A DNA stretch of 64,000 nt from CAZGOM01 sp964527265 (GTDB lineage: Bacteria > Planctomycetota > Phycisphaerae > Phycisphaerales > Phycisphaeraceae): the NCBI GenBank assembly GCA_964527265.1, contig CAZGOM010000007.1:1-64000 (forward strand). The letters are read 5' to 3'. Positions 27,507 through 37,221 of the stretch are shown here, piece by piece. Below the pieces are notes generated by a model. That model had not been told where the DNA came from. It did not search any database and saw only the letters and a list, made by a program, of their open reading frames with translations. The stretch's first letter is position 1. Each line of letters opens with the position of its first letter. Position numbers and translations under genes: made by a program.

Positions 27507-29084
27507 TCAAGGCTCGGTTGGCGCTTTCTTTGATGGGGCAGGCTCCTGGTCTGTCCTGAAGGGCATGGCGGGGAGGCCTTCCTTGTTGTAAAGGTTAAAA
27601 CCCTCGGCCATGGCACTCCATGCGAAGCGCACCGTCTGAGGGTTTTTGACTTTGTCACTGGTGAGGATGACTGTGTCACTTTCGATTTGCGCAGCCGCCC
27701 GGGCGTAAACGCCATCGGGGCCGGCTAGCTCAAAAAGAGCGGGGGGTTTGCCATCTTTGGTTACAAGTCCTTTGGAGGCGTTGGCGAATTTAACGATGGC
27801 TTTTTCTCCTTCGATTTTGGCGAAAGCGAAAATGGGGCTTTTGCTGGAAACCTCTTTCTTGTAGACGGATTCAAGGGCGATGAGCGCAAGACGATCGCCA
27901 CAGGGACGCTTGTTGGTGGGATGAATACCCCTGGCGCCTATATCAATGGTGACGGCGATTTGGGCGTTGGGGGTTTCCTTGACGGCCAAATACTGTGCTT
28001 CACGCAAGTAGGGCCAGCTTTCCTCTTTGTAGTTGGGGAGCTGGACAACGATGAAAGGGAAGTCGCCCTGACCCCAGACTACGCGCCAATCCCTGATGAG
28101 GGCGCTGAGGTAGCTCTGGTACGTTTCGGGTTTACCGGCGTTGGCTTCGCCTTGATACCAGAGCACGCCGCGGATGGCATAAGGGGCGACGGGTACGACC
28201 ATGGCATTAAAGAGGGCCGAAGGGGAGCCGGCAGTGAGGCGTGTGCCGGGGATGGGTTGGCGTGCGGGAGGCTGTGTGGCGGCAGGCTGGGAGGCGGCAG
28301 GAGCAGGCTTTTTGCCTTTGGGGTTTTTCTTGTTGTATTCCTCCATCTCGCGGTCGTAAGTCTCGATGGCGATTTTCTCGCGTTGGAGATCCTCTTTGAA
28401 AACGGGGCTGAATTCCGAACCGCCGGCACTGAGCCATGCCTGGATGCGCGAGCCACCCAGTGAGCTGTTGATGATGCCGATAGGGACATTGAGATCGGTT
28501 TGGATGTTCTTGGCGAAGAAGTATGCGACGCCGGAGAATTCTTCGATGGTCTCAGGGGAGCTTGCCGTCCAGGCAGGGCCGGAGAGCTTGCCATCCTTCA
28601 AAGGATATTTGGAGGCTCCGTGGAGCGGGTTGGGGCGGCGGAAGTTGTTGACGGGAAAGTTAAGAGTGCGGAGGTTGGGAAACCTGGCGATGGCCTTTTC
28701 TTCCTTGATGTTGGAAGTGTCCTTCATCTTCCAAGCCATGTTGGACTGCCCGGAGCAAAACCAGACTTCGCCGACGAGGATGTCATTGAGCTCAGCGTTG
28801 GTGGAGCCTTTAATGGTGAGCGCGTATGGGCCGCCGGCTTCGCGGGCGGGGAACTTAACCATCCAGAAGCCTTTGTCGTCGGCCTTGGTGGACTGGGTCT
28901 GTCCATCGAGGGTGACGGTGACTTCCTGGCCGGGTTCATCCCATCCCCAGAAGGGGATGGGCATCTGGCGCTGGAGGACGGCACCGGAGGAAATGACGGC
29001 CGGGAGGGTGACGGCGGCGCGGGCCTGGGAGGAAAGGGTGATGACCGCCAGGGCAAAAAGGAGAACGACGACGAGGTTTTTCAT
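27507..29084 (-). CDS. Secreted sialate O-acetylesterase-like protein, copy 2
   Basis: 525 residues, signal peptide (VVVLLFALAVITLSSQARA, residues 5-23), Ser114 in SGQSNM, then VLWYQGEANAG and VTIDIGARGIHP. Colinear with the downstream copy but with an extra Ala/Gln/Pro-rich insert (KPAPAASQPAATQPP) near the middle, probably a flexible linker. Tandem duplication followed by divergence is the simplest reading; different acetylated substrates would justify keeping both. Predicted periplasmic or extracellular. Members of the family deacetylate sialic acids, but the name here reflects the fold, not a demonstrated substrate. Confidence 0.85.
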   Translation of the reverse strand: MKNLVVVLLFALAVITLSSQARAAVTLPAVISSGAVLQRQMPIPFWGWDEPGQEVTVTLDGQTQSTKADDKGFWMVKFPAREAGGPYALTIKGSTNAELNDILVGEVWFCSGQSNMAWKMKDTSNIKEEKAIARFPNLRTLNFPVNNFRRPNPLHGASKYPLKDGKLSGPAWTASSPETIEEFSGVAYFFAKNIQTDLNVPIGIINSSLGGSRIQAWLSAGGSEFSPVFKEDLQREKIAIETYDREMEEYNKKNPKGKKPAPAASQPAATQPPARQPIPGTRLTAGSPSALFNAMVVPVAPYAIRGVLWYQGEANAGKPETYQSYLSALIRDWRVVWGQGDFPFIVVQLPNYKEESWPYLREAQYLAVKETPNAQIAVTIDIGARGIHPTNKRPCGDRLALIALESVYKKEVSSKSPIFAFAKIEGEKAIVKFANASKGLVTKDGKPPALFELAGPDGVYARAAAQIESDTVILTSDKVKNPQTVRFAWSAMAEGFNLYNKEGLPAMPFRTDQEPAPSKKAPTEP

Positions 29085-29247
29085 GGGAAGATTGGACCGA
29101 TAAATGGAAATTTGGTTCCAAAAAATAGCCTGGGTTGTTTTTTTTATTCAACCAAGAGGGATAAAGTCAGGGTGGAATTTGGGGCAGGTGAGCACAGCAA
29201 GACAAAAGGTACTCAAAATCCAGTGCGCGGCAGCTTGGAAGAGGGAA

Positions 29248-30297
29248 TCAGGGAGTTGTGTCCGACTGGGTGATTTGGATGAGGGATTTTAGGGCGTTTG
29301 AGGCTTTGCCGGAGTCGATGGCTTCCTGGGCGAGGGCAATGCCCGAGGGGAGATCGGAGGCGAGATCAGCGACGAGAAGGGCGGCGCCGGCGTTTAAACA
29401 AGCGATGTCGCGGGCGGGGCCTTTCTGGCCGGAAAGGAGGGCACGAATGATGGCGGCGCTTTGCTCAGGCGTTTCGACCTTGATGGCAGCGAGCGGAGAA
29501 GGTGAAAAGCCGAGTTCCTGCGGAGTGAGGGTGTACGTTTCGACCTGGCCGTTATGGACGCGGCTTACGCGGGTGGAGCCCATGGTGGAGATTTCGTCCA
29601 AACCGGAGTTGGTTTCGTCGATATGGCCATGTACGACCATGGCGTGGATGGTGCCCTGAGCAGCGATGCTGCGGGCGACGGGTTCGGTGAGGGCGGGATC
29701 ATAGATACCGAATACCTGGCGCTTGGCGTTGGCGGGGTTTGTGAGAGGACCGATGAGGTTGAAGACGGTGCGGAAGCCGAGTTCCTGACGGATAGGGGCC
29801 GCATGCTTCATGGCGGGGTGATGAAGGGGGGCGAAGAAGAAAGCAATGCCGGCTTCCAGCATGCAACGGATGTGAGTGGCTTCTGAGACGCGGAGCTTCA
29901 CGCCGAGGGTTTCCAGTACCTGGCTGGAGCCGGAGGTGCTTGTGAGGGAGCGGTTGCCATGCTTGGTGACGGCGACGTTTTTGGGTTTGCCGGCACCGGC
30001 GGCGATGAGAGCGGCGGCGGTGGAGATGTTGAAGGTGCCGGAGAGGTCTCCGCCTGTGCCGCAGGTGTCGATGACGGTTAGACCGTCGGGAACGCTGACA
30101 TGGACCGCTTTTGCGCGCATGGCGGAGAGGAAGCCGGAGAGCTCATCTATTGTCAGATGGCGGGTCTGGAGGAAGGCCAGAAATGCGCCAATCTGCGCGG
30201 GTGTGGCTTGGCCTGACATGATGATGTCGAAGGATTCAGCAGCTGCATGGGCAGAGAGCGACTTGCCCTGCGCCAGATGGGCGAGAATGTGTTTCAT
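29248..30297 (-). CDS. trpD: Anthranilate phosphoribosyltransferase
   Basis: 349 residues. DTCGTGGDLSGTFNIST is the PRPP/pyrophosphate loop and KHGNRSLTSTSGS the second signature; length fits the family (330-350). It joins anthranilate with PRPP to phosphoribosylanthranilate in tryptophan synthesis. trpA lies at 21355, so trp genes are dispersed in this genome. The gene stands alone: a secreted esterase lies downstream with a 163-bp gap and the giant repeat protein ends 21 bp upstream of the trpD start on the same strand. Confidence 0.95.
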   Translation of the reverse strand: MKHILAHLAQGKSLSAHAAAESFDIIMSGQATPAQIGAFLAFLQTRHLTIDELSGFLSAMRAKAVHVSVPDGLTVIDTCGTGGDLSGTFNISTAAALIAAGAGKPKNVAVTKHGNRSLTSTSGSSQVLETLGVKLRVSEATHIRCMLEAGIAFFFAPLHHPAMKHAAPIRQELGFRTVFNLIGPLTNPANAKRQVFGIYDPALTEPVARSIAAQGTIHAMVVHGHIDETNSGLDEISTMGSTRVSRVHNGQVETYTLTPQELGFSPSPLAAIKVETPEQSAAIIRALLSGQKGPARDIACLNAGAALLVADLASDLPSGIALAQEAIDSGKASNALKSLIQITQSDTTP

Positions 30298-30318
30298 GTG
30301 AGGATTGTAATGTCTGGA

Positions 30319-33300
30319 TCAGGGGACGATGCGGAGGACGAAATCGTTGACCTGGACGCTCTGGCCCGGGAGGGTGATCTTGCTGACGGTGGCCGCGCCG
30401 GTGCGGGAAACAGGGCCGAGGGCGGTGACGGCGGAGAAGCCGAAGACGGTGCCGGAGTTGGAGGTTTGGACGACCTTAAGAGAGACGGCGCCGATCTTGT
30501 AGCCCATGATTCTCGAGTTGACGAAGGAGGCTGCCGTGCCGGTGGCTTTGACTGTGACGGTACCAATGGAAGAGGTGTTGTTAATGAAGCCAAAGGCGTC
30601 GACGGGTATGCCCACGGGAAGGGGGATGCCGTTGTCATAGCCAGAGAGAGCGGTGGAGTTGAGGATGGCGTTTGCCGTGATGGAGGTGATAGAACCCAGG
30701 GTGCGCAGGAGCGCGCCGTTGATGTTGCCGGTGACATTCACGGCGCCGATACCGGCAGGGCCGATGCCGATGATTTCGGCCAGGAGGTCGCCGCCGACAG
30801 TGATGGCTCCAAAGGAGGTGGCGGTGATGGAGCCGTCAAGGTTGCCGGATTTTCCAGTGGCGAGGGTGGTGACCTTGCCGGAAACGGAAATGACGGTGCC
30901 GGAATTAAAGGAGAGGGCTGCGATCTTGGTGGCATTGCCGGTGATGTAAGCCTGGGTGCCGACTGAAGCGCCGGTGATGTTGATAGTGCCGACGTGGCTG
31001 TTGAAGCCGGGGGCGGAGATGACGAGGGCAGTGGCGGTACCGTTGATCTGGAGGGTGTTAAGCGCCTTGTTATTGTCGGGCGCGCTGTCGGCGGGGTTCA
31101 AGGTGAGGTTGAAGGCGTTGACGTTACCGTTGACGGTGGCGGTGCCGATGTTGTTGGCAGTGATCGAGCTGTTGGTGAGGCCGCCGGTGATGGTGATGGT
31201 GTTGGTCTGGCTGGAGGTGAGGATGAACGAGTCAACGGCCGTTTTGGAGGTCAGGGAGGTGATGACGCCGCGGGTGTCGAAGATAGAGTTGCTGATGCCC
31301 TTGTTGAAGGTAAGGGCGCCCATATTGGAGTTGACGCCGGTGGCCGTGAGGGTGAGGTTTGTGGCGGTGCCCGTGACGGTGAGGCCGGCGAGGGCCTTGA
31401 AAGTAACGAGCTGCTCAGGACTCAGGTCGGTGTTGACGGTGAGGCCGACTTTGTTGACGTTTCCGCCGATTGTGACGTTGCCCAGGGAGAGGACGTCAAC
31501 GTTGCTGTTGGTGAAATTGCCGGAAACGGTGAAGGCGCCAACGGTGCCGGGAGTGGTGAGGTCGAGCTTATCGACGGCGCCAGCCTTAATCGAGGCGACG
31601 TCGCCAGCGATGTTCAAAAGGACATTGTTGACGGAAGTGCCAAGGGAGAGCGCGCCGAAGTTGGCAGTGGCTTTGGCGGAGAGAACGCTGATGTTTGAGG
31701 TGGCACCGGCCACGGTGAAGGGGCCGACTACGACGACGTCTTTGGCGGCGGTAGAGACGATGACGAAGCTGGCGTCTGACAGTGAGCCCTTGGTGGTGAA
31801 GTTGCCAATGGCCCCTGCCTGCGTGGTCAGGGAGGTGATGTTGCCGGAGAAGGTGAGGGCCTTGAGGTTGCCTGCGTCGATGTTGAGGTTTGTGCCGGTG
31901 GTGCCGGTGATGCCGGCGATGTTAGCGGTGGTCTTGAAGCTGGCGTCGGAGAGGGCGCTCTTGAAAGTGAATGCACCAAAGTTGCTGTTGATGCCGGAAG
32001 CACTGACGTTCAGGCCGGAGACGGCACCCGCGATAGAGAGGCTGCCCAAGGCGATGAAGGTAGCGGACTGAAGGGCTGCGCGGGAGGTGTTGACGGTGAT
32101 GTCGTTGTTTGTGGCGGTGCCGGAGACGGTGAACGCGCCGGTGATGGCCAGGGCGTCGATGGTGCCGCCGCTGAGGTTGCCGCCGATGGAGACAGAGCCG
32201 ATCTTGCCGGCCTTGGAGACGTGGAGGGCCGTGGCTGCGCCGGTCTTGATGGAGGTGATGTCACCAGTGATGTTGAGGTGGACGGTATCGACGGTTTTGG
32301 TGAGAGTGAAGGCACCAGCATTGTTATTGACGCTGGCGGAGTTGACTGTGAGGTCCGTGGTGTTGCCGCCGACGGTGAAGGAAGTGAGTGAGTTTTGCGC
32401 CTTGGCGGGCGTGGCATTGATGTTGACGACGGCTTCAGAGAGATCGCCCTTGAAGGTGACGGCACCGAGCTTGAGGGCGGCGGCGATGGTGACGTGATCC
32501 GCATTACCTGAGAAGGTGACATTGCCGAGCGTGCCTCCGGTGATGGTCAGATCGTGAGCAGTGGTGCCGGTGATGGCGCCGATGGAGCCAGCGCTGGTGC
32601 CGCTGGAACCGGAGATCTGAACTTCGGACATGCCTGCTTTGAAGGTGAATGCGCCGAGGTTGGCGAAGGCGCTGCCGGCGACATAGAGGTCATTCACGGC
32701 ACCAGTGGCGGAGAGGCTGGTGAGGGTGTTGATGAGTTTGCCCGATGCACCAGTGCCACTAAGGAGGAGGTTCATCGTATTGACTGCGCCGCCGATGCTG
32801 ACGGCGCCGGTGGATTGGATGGTGAACATGCTGGAGGAAACGCCCAGCTTGCCGACGGTGAGCCCCTGAACGGCTTTGGCCATGAGGGAAAAATCGCTGA
32901 AACCACCAACATTGATGATGCCGGTATTGCCGGTGACGTTCCAGTGGGCGTTGCTGACGGCGCCGGAGGCGGTGACGTTGCCGAGGGTGTTGCCTTTGGT
33001 AGCGCCGGTGAGGGCCAGGTTGGCTTCAAAATCCCCCTTGCTGGTGACGCGGCCAATGCTGGTGGCGCTGATGTCTCCGCGACCGTCCATGTTTGTGTCC
33101 CAGTCGGTGGCGTCGATGGAGGCGATTGCGCCTGTGACGGCAATGTCTGCATTGAGGACGGTGCCGAGCTTAAAGACTGTGCCGGTGGTGGGAGCGGCGC
33201 CGATGATGATGCCGACATCGTTGATGCCGTTGAGAGTGATGGAAGCTGCGCTGGTTTCGACTTTGATGTCGCCGAAAGCGACATTGACCTTGGCAGCACT

Positions 33301-35202
33301 GATGGCGCCGATGGCGTCGGTGGTGTCGTCACCCTCAGCGCCAATGGAGATTGACCCGAAAGTGGTGGTGCCGCCGTTGGCGGTGCCGGAGACTGTGACG
33401 CTGAAACTGGATGTGGACTTGGAACCGACGATCAATACGGAGTTGATGTCGCCGGATTCGGTGCGAGTGATCGTGCCGGTGCCAGAACCGGTGAGGGAAA
33501 GGGTGACTTTGTTGCCGGCAGAATCGGTGACGACGAGGTTTTTACCTTGTGAGAAGGTATCAGTGGAAGGAGCGGGGGTGCCGCCGGTATCCGCGACGCC
33601 GGATGAGCCGATGGCCAGGACGAACATATCATCGGAGATGCCGGTGGAGACGGAAGTGGCTTTGCGGACGCTGGTGGAGGCGTCGAAATCGACCGTGCCG
33701 TTGAACTGGCCTGCAAGGACGACGTCGTCATCGACATTGATGGCCATGGCGCGGACGTCAGCGTAGCCGGTGCGACCGGCGGCCGCGGCGCTGTAGAAGC
33801 CGCCTGCGCCGAAGAACTTGCCGGTGGGGGAGACGGACCAGATGAAGCCGGACGGCTTGGTGGCAGTTCGTTTGCCCGCGGAGGAGCCGGCGGGATCAAA
33901 CTGGCCGGTGCCCTGGAAATAGCCGGAGGCAAAAATTTCAGTACCGTCGGAGTTGACTTCGATGGCACGAACTTCGCCTTCGGTGGAGCCGATCATATGG
34001 CCCCAGCGGAAGGCACCGGTGCTATCAAGGCTGAGCAGCGTGGGGCTGAACGAAACCGTTGGGCTTGTGACGATTTTTGTGCCGACGCCCGGGTCAAGGT
34101 CGATGGATCCGGCGACGTTGAGTCCGATGTAAAGATTACCGGATTGATCACGGACAACGGGGCCGGGGCTGACGAAGTCAGATGACTTGAATGTCTGGAC
34201 CCAGTCGAGCGTGAGGCCCGACTCACCGGAGGAATCGAATTGGACGACCATGGCGCCGACACCATTGAAATCCGTGAGAGTTTTGTCGCCGAGTTCGACA
34301 GTACCGATACCATTGAATCCGAAGGAGAGAACGACTTTGTTGGCGGTGTCATCGACGATGGCGCCGGAGACGTTTGAAAAGCCGGTGGAGTTGCGCACGG
34401 CGATTGCGCCATCGAGGGTGAGGTCGAAGTCATAGACGGCAACGAAGGAGACACCGCCGGCGGTGCCGGGGGTGACGAGAGCTTGCCCGACACCGGGATC
34501 CAGGTCGAGGGATTGATTGGAACCGCCGATGACGACGAAGCCGCCGCCCCCGCCCTGGCGGGCGACAGTGGTGCCGACGTAATCGGAGCCGGATCCCCCG
34601 ATGGTTTTGATGCCGGAGAGGTTGGAATCGGCGGAGATTTTAGCCAGGAAGATATCGCTGTCGCCGGCGCTCTTGAGGTTGGTGGCGCCATCACCAAAGT
34701 CGACTGTGAGCGAGCCGCTGAAACTCCCGATGATGTAGACGTTTCCTGCGTCGTCGATGGTGATGCCGCGCGCATCGGAGCGATCAGAGGAATTGACGGA
34801 TTCAAGGTGCCTTGCCCAGGTAAGCGTGCCATCAGAGGCAAATTTGGCGACGAAGGCGTCGCCGTTTTCATTCGATGCGGTGAGTTTGTTGACGGCGGCA
34901 CTGGGGTCGAAGTCAATGGTGCCGCGGAAAGTGCCGGTGATGTAGGTGTTACCGGCGACGTCAATGGCGATGTCATTGACGTTGTTTGAGGAGAATTCAT
35001 CGGAGCCGGTGACCGGGCTGCCGAAGGTGTTGAGCCATGTCGGGATGGCCGAAAGCATCTGGCGGGCTTCGAGGGCTTCTAGGCGGTTGAATGGTGTGCT
35101 GGGGCGGGCGGGAACATCTGAGCGTTTGAGGAATGCGTCCACAAGCTGGCGGGAGTTATTACGGAAAGAAGAGGCGACCCGACGGAGTGTTTTGATGGAC
35201 AT
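30319..35202 (-). CDS. Giant secreted repeat protein with planctomycete export signature
   Basis: 1627 residues. A basic N-terminus leads to LEALEARQMLSA (41-52), the planctomycete-type signature found at the start of very large exported proteins. Residues about 75-560 contain beta-propeller-like SBBP repeats (DIAIDVAGNTYITGTF, GNVYIIGSF, GNLYIGLNVAGSIDLDP). From about 560 on, short beta-strand repeats rich in Thr, Gly, Asn and Ala (for example SIGAITG, LGNVTFSGN) recur to the end, consistent with a long beta-helix or stacked solenoid. No C-terminal membrane anchor. AAGGA lies 9 bp ahead of the ATG. Likely a cell-surface or matrix structural protein; no enzyme motif was seen. Confidence 0.8.
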   Translation of the reverse strand: MSIKTLRRVASSFRNNSRQLVDAFLKRSDVPARPSTPFNRLEALEARQMLSAIPTWLNTFGSPVTGSDEFSSNNVNDIAIDVAGNTYITGTFRGTIDFDPSAAVNKLTASNENGDAFVAKFASDGTLTWARHLESVNSSDRSDARGITIDDAGNVYIIGSFSGSLTVDFGDGATNLKSAGDSDIFLAKISADSNLSGIKTIGGSGSDYVGTTVARQGGGGGFVVIGGSNQSLDLDPGVGQALVTPGTAGGVSFVAVYDFDLTLDGAIAVRNSTGFSNVSGAIVDDTANKVVLSFGFNGIGTVELGDKTLTDFNGVGAMVVQFDSSGESGLTLDWVQTFKSSDFVSPGPVVRDQSGNLYIGLNVAGSIDLDPGVGTKIVTSPTVSFSPTLLSLDSTGAFRWGHMIGSTEGEVRAIEVNSDGTEIFASGYFQGTGQFDPAGSSAGKRTATKPSGFIWSVSPTGKFFGAGGFYSAAAAGRTGYADVRAMAINVDDDVVLAGQFNGTVDFDASTSVRKATSVSTGISDDMFVLAIGSSGVADTGGTPAPSTDTFSQGKNLVVTDSAGNKVTLSLTGSGTGTITRTESGDINSVLIVGSKSTSSFSVTVSGTANGGTTTFGSISIGAEGDDTTDAIGAISAAKVNVAFGDIKVETSAASITLNGINDVGIIIGAAPTTGTVFKLGTVLNADIAVTGAIASIDATDWDTNMDGRGDISATSIGRVTSKGDFEANLALTGATKGNTLGNVTASGAVSNAHWNVTGNTGIINVGGFSDFSLMAKAVQGLTVGKLGVSSSMFTIQSTGAVSIGGAVNTMNLLLSGTGASGKLINTLTSLSATGAVNDLYVAGSAFANLGAFTFKAGMSEVQISGSSGTSAGSIGAITGTTAHDLTITGGTLGNVTFSGNADHVTIAAALKLGAVTFKGDLSEAVVNINATPAKAQNSLTSFTVGGNTTDLTVNSASVNNNAGAFTLTKTVDTVHLNITGDITSIKTGAATALHVSKAGKIGSVSIGGNLSGGTIDALAITGAFTVSGTATNNDITVNTSRAALQSATFIALGSLSIAGAVSGLNVSASGINSNFGAFTFKSALSDASFKTTANIAGITGTTGTNLNIDAGNLKALTFSGNITSLTTQAGAIGNFTTKGSLSDASFVIVSTAAKDVVVVGPFTVAGATSNISVLSAKATANFGALSLGTSVNNVLLNIAGDVASIKAGAVDKLDLTTPGTVGAFTVSGNFTNSNVDVLSLGNVTIGGNVNKVGLTVNTDLSPEQLVTFKALAGLTVTGTATNLTLTATGVNSNMGALTFNKGISNSIFDTRGVITSLTSKTAVDSFILTSSQTNTITITGGLTNSSITANNIGTATVNGNVNAFNLTLNPADSAPDNNKALNTLQINGTATALVISAPGFNSHVGTINITGASVGTQAYITGNATKIAALSFNSGTVISVSGKVTTLATGKSGNLDGSITATSFGAITVGGDLLAEIIGIGPAGIGAVNVTGNINGALLRTLGSITSITANAILNSTALSGYDNGIPLPVGIPVDAFGFINNTSSIGTVTVKATGTAASFVNSRIMGYKIGAVSLKVVQTSNSGTVFGFSAVTALGPVSRTGAATVSKITLPGQSVQVNDFVLRIVP

Positions 35203-35294
35203 GGGGCGGAGTTCCTTAAAACGTTTGAACCCAAAACCGTTGAAGTATCAGTATTGAAGGACCAGGGGACTTATTCTGAGGACAAGTGGCCGGA

Positions 35295-35310
35295 TGTGAA
35301 TAAGCTCACA
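35295..35310. promoter_or_regulatory. CRP/FNR-type operator candidate
   Basis: TGTGA-ATAAGC-TCACA, extended to GGATGTGA and TCACATCC, is a perfect 8-bp inverted repeat with a 6-bp spacer and matches the E. coli CRP core exactly. It lies in the 204-bp gap between the divergent giant repeat protein (ATG 93 bp away) and the SDR gene (ATG 97 bp away). A Crp/Fnr-family regulator is a reasonable guess; none is encoded in the window. Confidence 0.45.
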
Positions 35311-35406
35311 TCCCAGTCACAAGCCATAGGGTATATTCTTCACTGCAACCTTGTCTTTGGCAAGGGTTAAGCTGAAAATTATCCCCAGTGATTGTAGGCG
35401 CATTCC

Positions 35407-36255
35407 ATGGTGAAAGTATTGCTGACGGGCGCGGGCGGGAGGCTGGGACGGCATTTGTGCCCGGCGCTGGCGAAGGAAAAGGGTTTTAACGTCACGGCGT
35501 GCGATATCAAAGTGCCGGGAAATGTGGATTTCGGGCTCAAACTGCTGGAAGCAGACATCCTGGATCTTGACCGGGCGAAAGCCCTGACGGCGGGGCAGGA
35601 TGTGGTGATCCACCTGGGAAACCATTCAGACTTCAAACCGCCGGACCCATATCTGATTTTCAACCAGAACCTGTGCATGAACCAGAACGTGATGCAGGGT
35701 GCGGCTGACGCGGGCGTGAAGAAGATTCTGTTTGCCAGCACGATTCAGGTAATGGGTTCGGTGCCGTTTCATCATAAGGATGTCTGGAACGATCAGCCGC
35801 CTTATCTGCCGATGGATGAGAACACGCCGGAGAATTGCCGAAATCCGTATGCGCTGAGCAAAGTGTGCGGAGAGCAGATGCTCAAATACCTGGTGAGGCA
35901 ATACGACATTGCGGGACGGGCGATTCGTTTTCCAGCGATTTTGACAGGATTGCATGAGTATGAGGCAATGCGGCCGACCAAGCCGCATCTGGATGATTAT
36001 TTCAGGCCGATGGGTTTTGGCTATCTGCATTACGATGATGCGTGCGAGCTTTTAATCCGGCTGATCAAGACGGAAATCAAGGGGTTTGGGGTGATGTTTC
36101 CGGCATCACGGACGCCAATCGTGGGAGGAACGGCGAGGGAGGCGGTGGCGAAGCATTTTCAGGGCGTGCCGCTGAATGTGCCACTTGCGGAGCTTGACGG
36201 GCTGATTGATCAAGGGCATGTTGTACGTGATCTGGGATGGCGTCCAGTTAAGTAA
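35407..36255 (+). CDS. NAD(P)-dependent epimerase/dehydratase (extended SDR)
   Basis: 282 residues. VKVLLTGAGGRLGRHL (residues 2-17) binds the cofactor, FASTIQVMG supplies the Ser/Thr of the active site and NPYALSK the YxxxK pair. ACDIKVP suggests the acidic residue that selects NAD. The protein resembles uronate dehydrogenase- or UDP-glucose-4-epimerase-like sugar SDRs, but the substrate is not evident. A phytanoyl-CoA-dioxygenase-like gene follows 49 bp downstream on the same strand, so they may be co-transcribed. A CRP-like site lies about 100 bp upstream. Confidence 0.78.
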   Translation: MVKVLLTGAGGRLGRHLCPALAKEKGFNVTACDIKVPGNVDFGLKLLEADILDLDRAKALTAGQDVVIHLGNHSDFKPPDPYLIFNQNLCMNQNVMQGAADAGVKKILFASTIQVMGSVPFHHKDVWNDQPPYLPMDENTPENCRNPYALSKVCGEQMLKYLVRQYDIAGRAIRFPAILTGLHEYEAMRPTKPHLDDYFRPMGFGYLHYDDACELLIRLIKTEIKGFGVMFPASRTPIVGGTAREAVAKHFQGVPLNVPLAELDGLIDQGHVVRDLGWRPVK

Positions 36256-36304
36256 ATCACAGTTGCGGTTGGTTCGATTCAAAAGCAGACAAGCAGGAGG
36301 CGGC

Positions 36305-37213
36305 ATGTCCAGGCTTCGTCAAGATGAACTCGATCAGTTCGCGCGGGACGGGTATGTGGTGGCTAAAAACATCATTCCCGAAAGCTATATCTATGAAGTG
36401 CGCAATGAACTTGCGCAGGTGGTGGACTATCACGCGCGGGAGCTTTACCGGGCGGGGAAGATCACCAAGCTGCATGACGAGCTTGGATTTTTGCATCGAC
36501 TTACGGAGTTGGTGAAAGAGGCGCCGGAATTGATGCGGCTGCTGACAGGGACGTCTCCGGCAGGGCCTGCGATTTTCCGGTTGATCACCTGTCCGGATCT
36601 GCTGGATGTGATGGAGCAACTGGTGGGGCCGGAGGTGGAGGCGTCGAGCGTGTATCGCGTACGGCCTAAATTGCCGGATTCGGCGGATGGCGTTGTGCCA
36701 TGGCATCAGGACCAGGGATACTTCCACACGATGGCGGATAAGAAGCTGGTGGTGACGTGTTGGGTGCCGCTGATGAATGCGACGGTGGCGGCTGGGTGCA
36801 TGGAGGTGATCCCCGGGAGCCACAAAAACGGTGTGGCGCGGCATTTCTGGGCGAAGAGCCCCGCGCCGCCGCTGACGGTTCATCCGGACTATTTGCCGGA
36901 GACGACGCCGGTCCCTGTGCCCGCGGATATCGGGGATGCGGTGCTGATGACGAACCTGACGATGCACCGGTCGACGGATAACTATTCGGGGCTTATCCGT
37001 TGGGCGACGGATTTGAGATATGAGTCGCCGGATGTGGGTGATTTTTATCCATATGAGGCAGCATTCATGGCGAGAAGCCGCAAGCGGCCCGAGAGCGTGC
37101 TGACAAATCCGCATGCGTTTTATGACTTGCGGATGAAGCACGTGAGCAAGGGTTATGTGGATCGGTCTTGGCTCCGCGAGGATGCGGAGACATTCATTAA
37201 GCCGCCGCGGTGA
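36305..37213 (+). CDS. Phytanoyl-CoA dioxygenase-family Fe(II)/2-oxoglutarate enzyme
   Basis: 302 residues. ATG 36305 follows an excellent ribosome-binding site (CAGGAGG then four bases), so the longer frame from 36206 is rejected. His134 and Asp136 (WHQDQGYFH) with His221 (MHRSTDN) form the iron triad, and Arg232 should bind 2-oxoglutarate. Planctomycetes hold many PhyH paralogues, mostly of unknown substrate; hydroxylation of a small molecule is likely. The preceding SDR could process a related sugar or alcohol. Cytoplasmic. Confidence 0.85.
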   Translation: MSRLRQDELDQFARDGYVVAKNIIPESYIYEVRNELAQVVDYHARELYRAGKITKLHDELGFLHRLTELVKEAPELMRLLTGTSPAGPAIFRLITCPDLLDVMEQLVGPEVEASSVYRVRPKLPDSADGVVPWHQDQGYFHTMADKKLVVTCWVPLMNATVAAGCMEVIPGSHKNGVARHFWAKSPAPPLTVHPDYLPETTPVPVPADIGDAVLMTNLTMHRSTDNYSGLIRWATDLRYESPDVGDFYPYEAAFMARSRKRPESVLTNPHAFYDLRMKHVSKGYVDRSWLREDAETFIKPPR

Positions 37214-37221
37214 GCGGCGGA

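Noticed and set aside
32554..33354. Long plus-strand open frame across the giant repeat gene
   Set aside because: It is a composition-driven shadow: Gly/Ala/Asp-rich, without domains, and the opposite strand carries the export signature and repeats.
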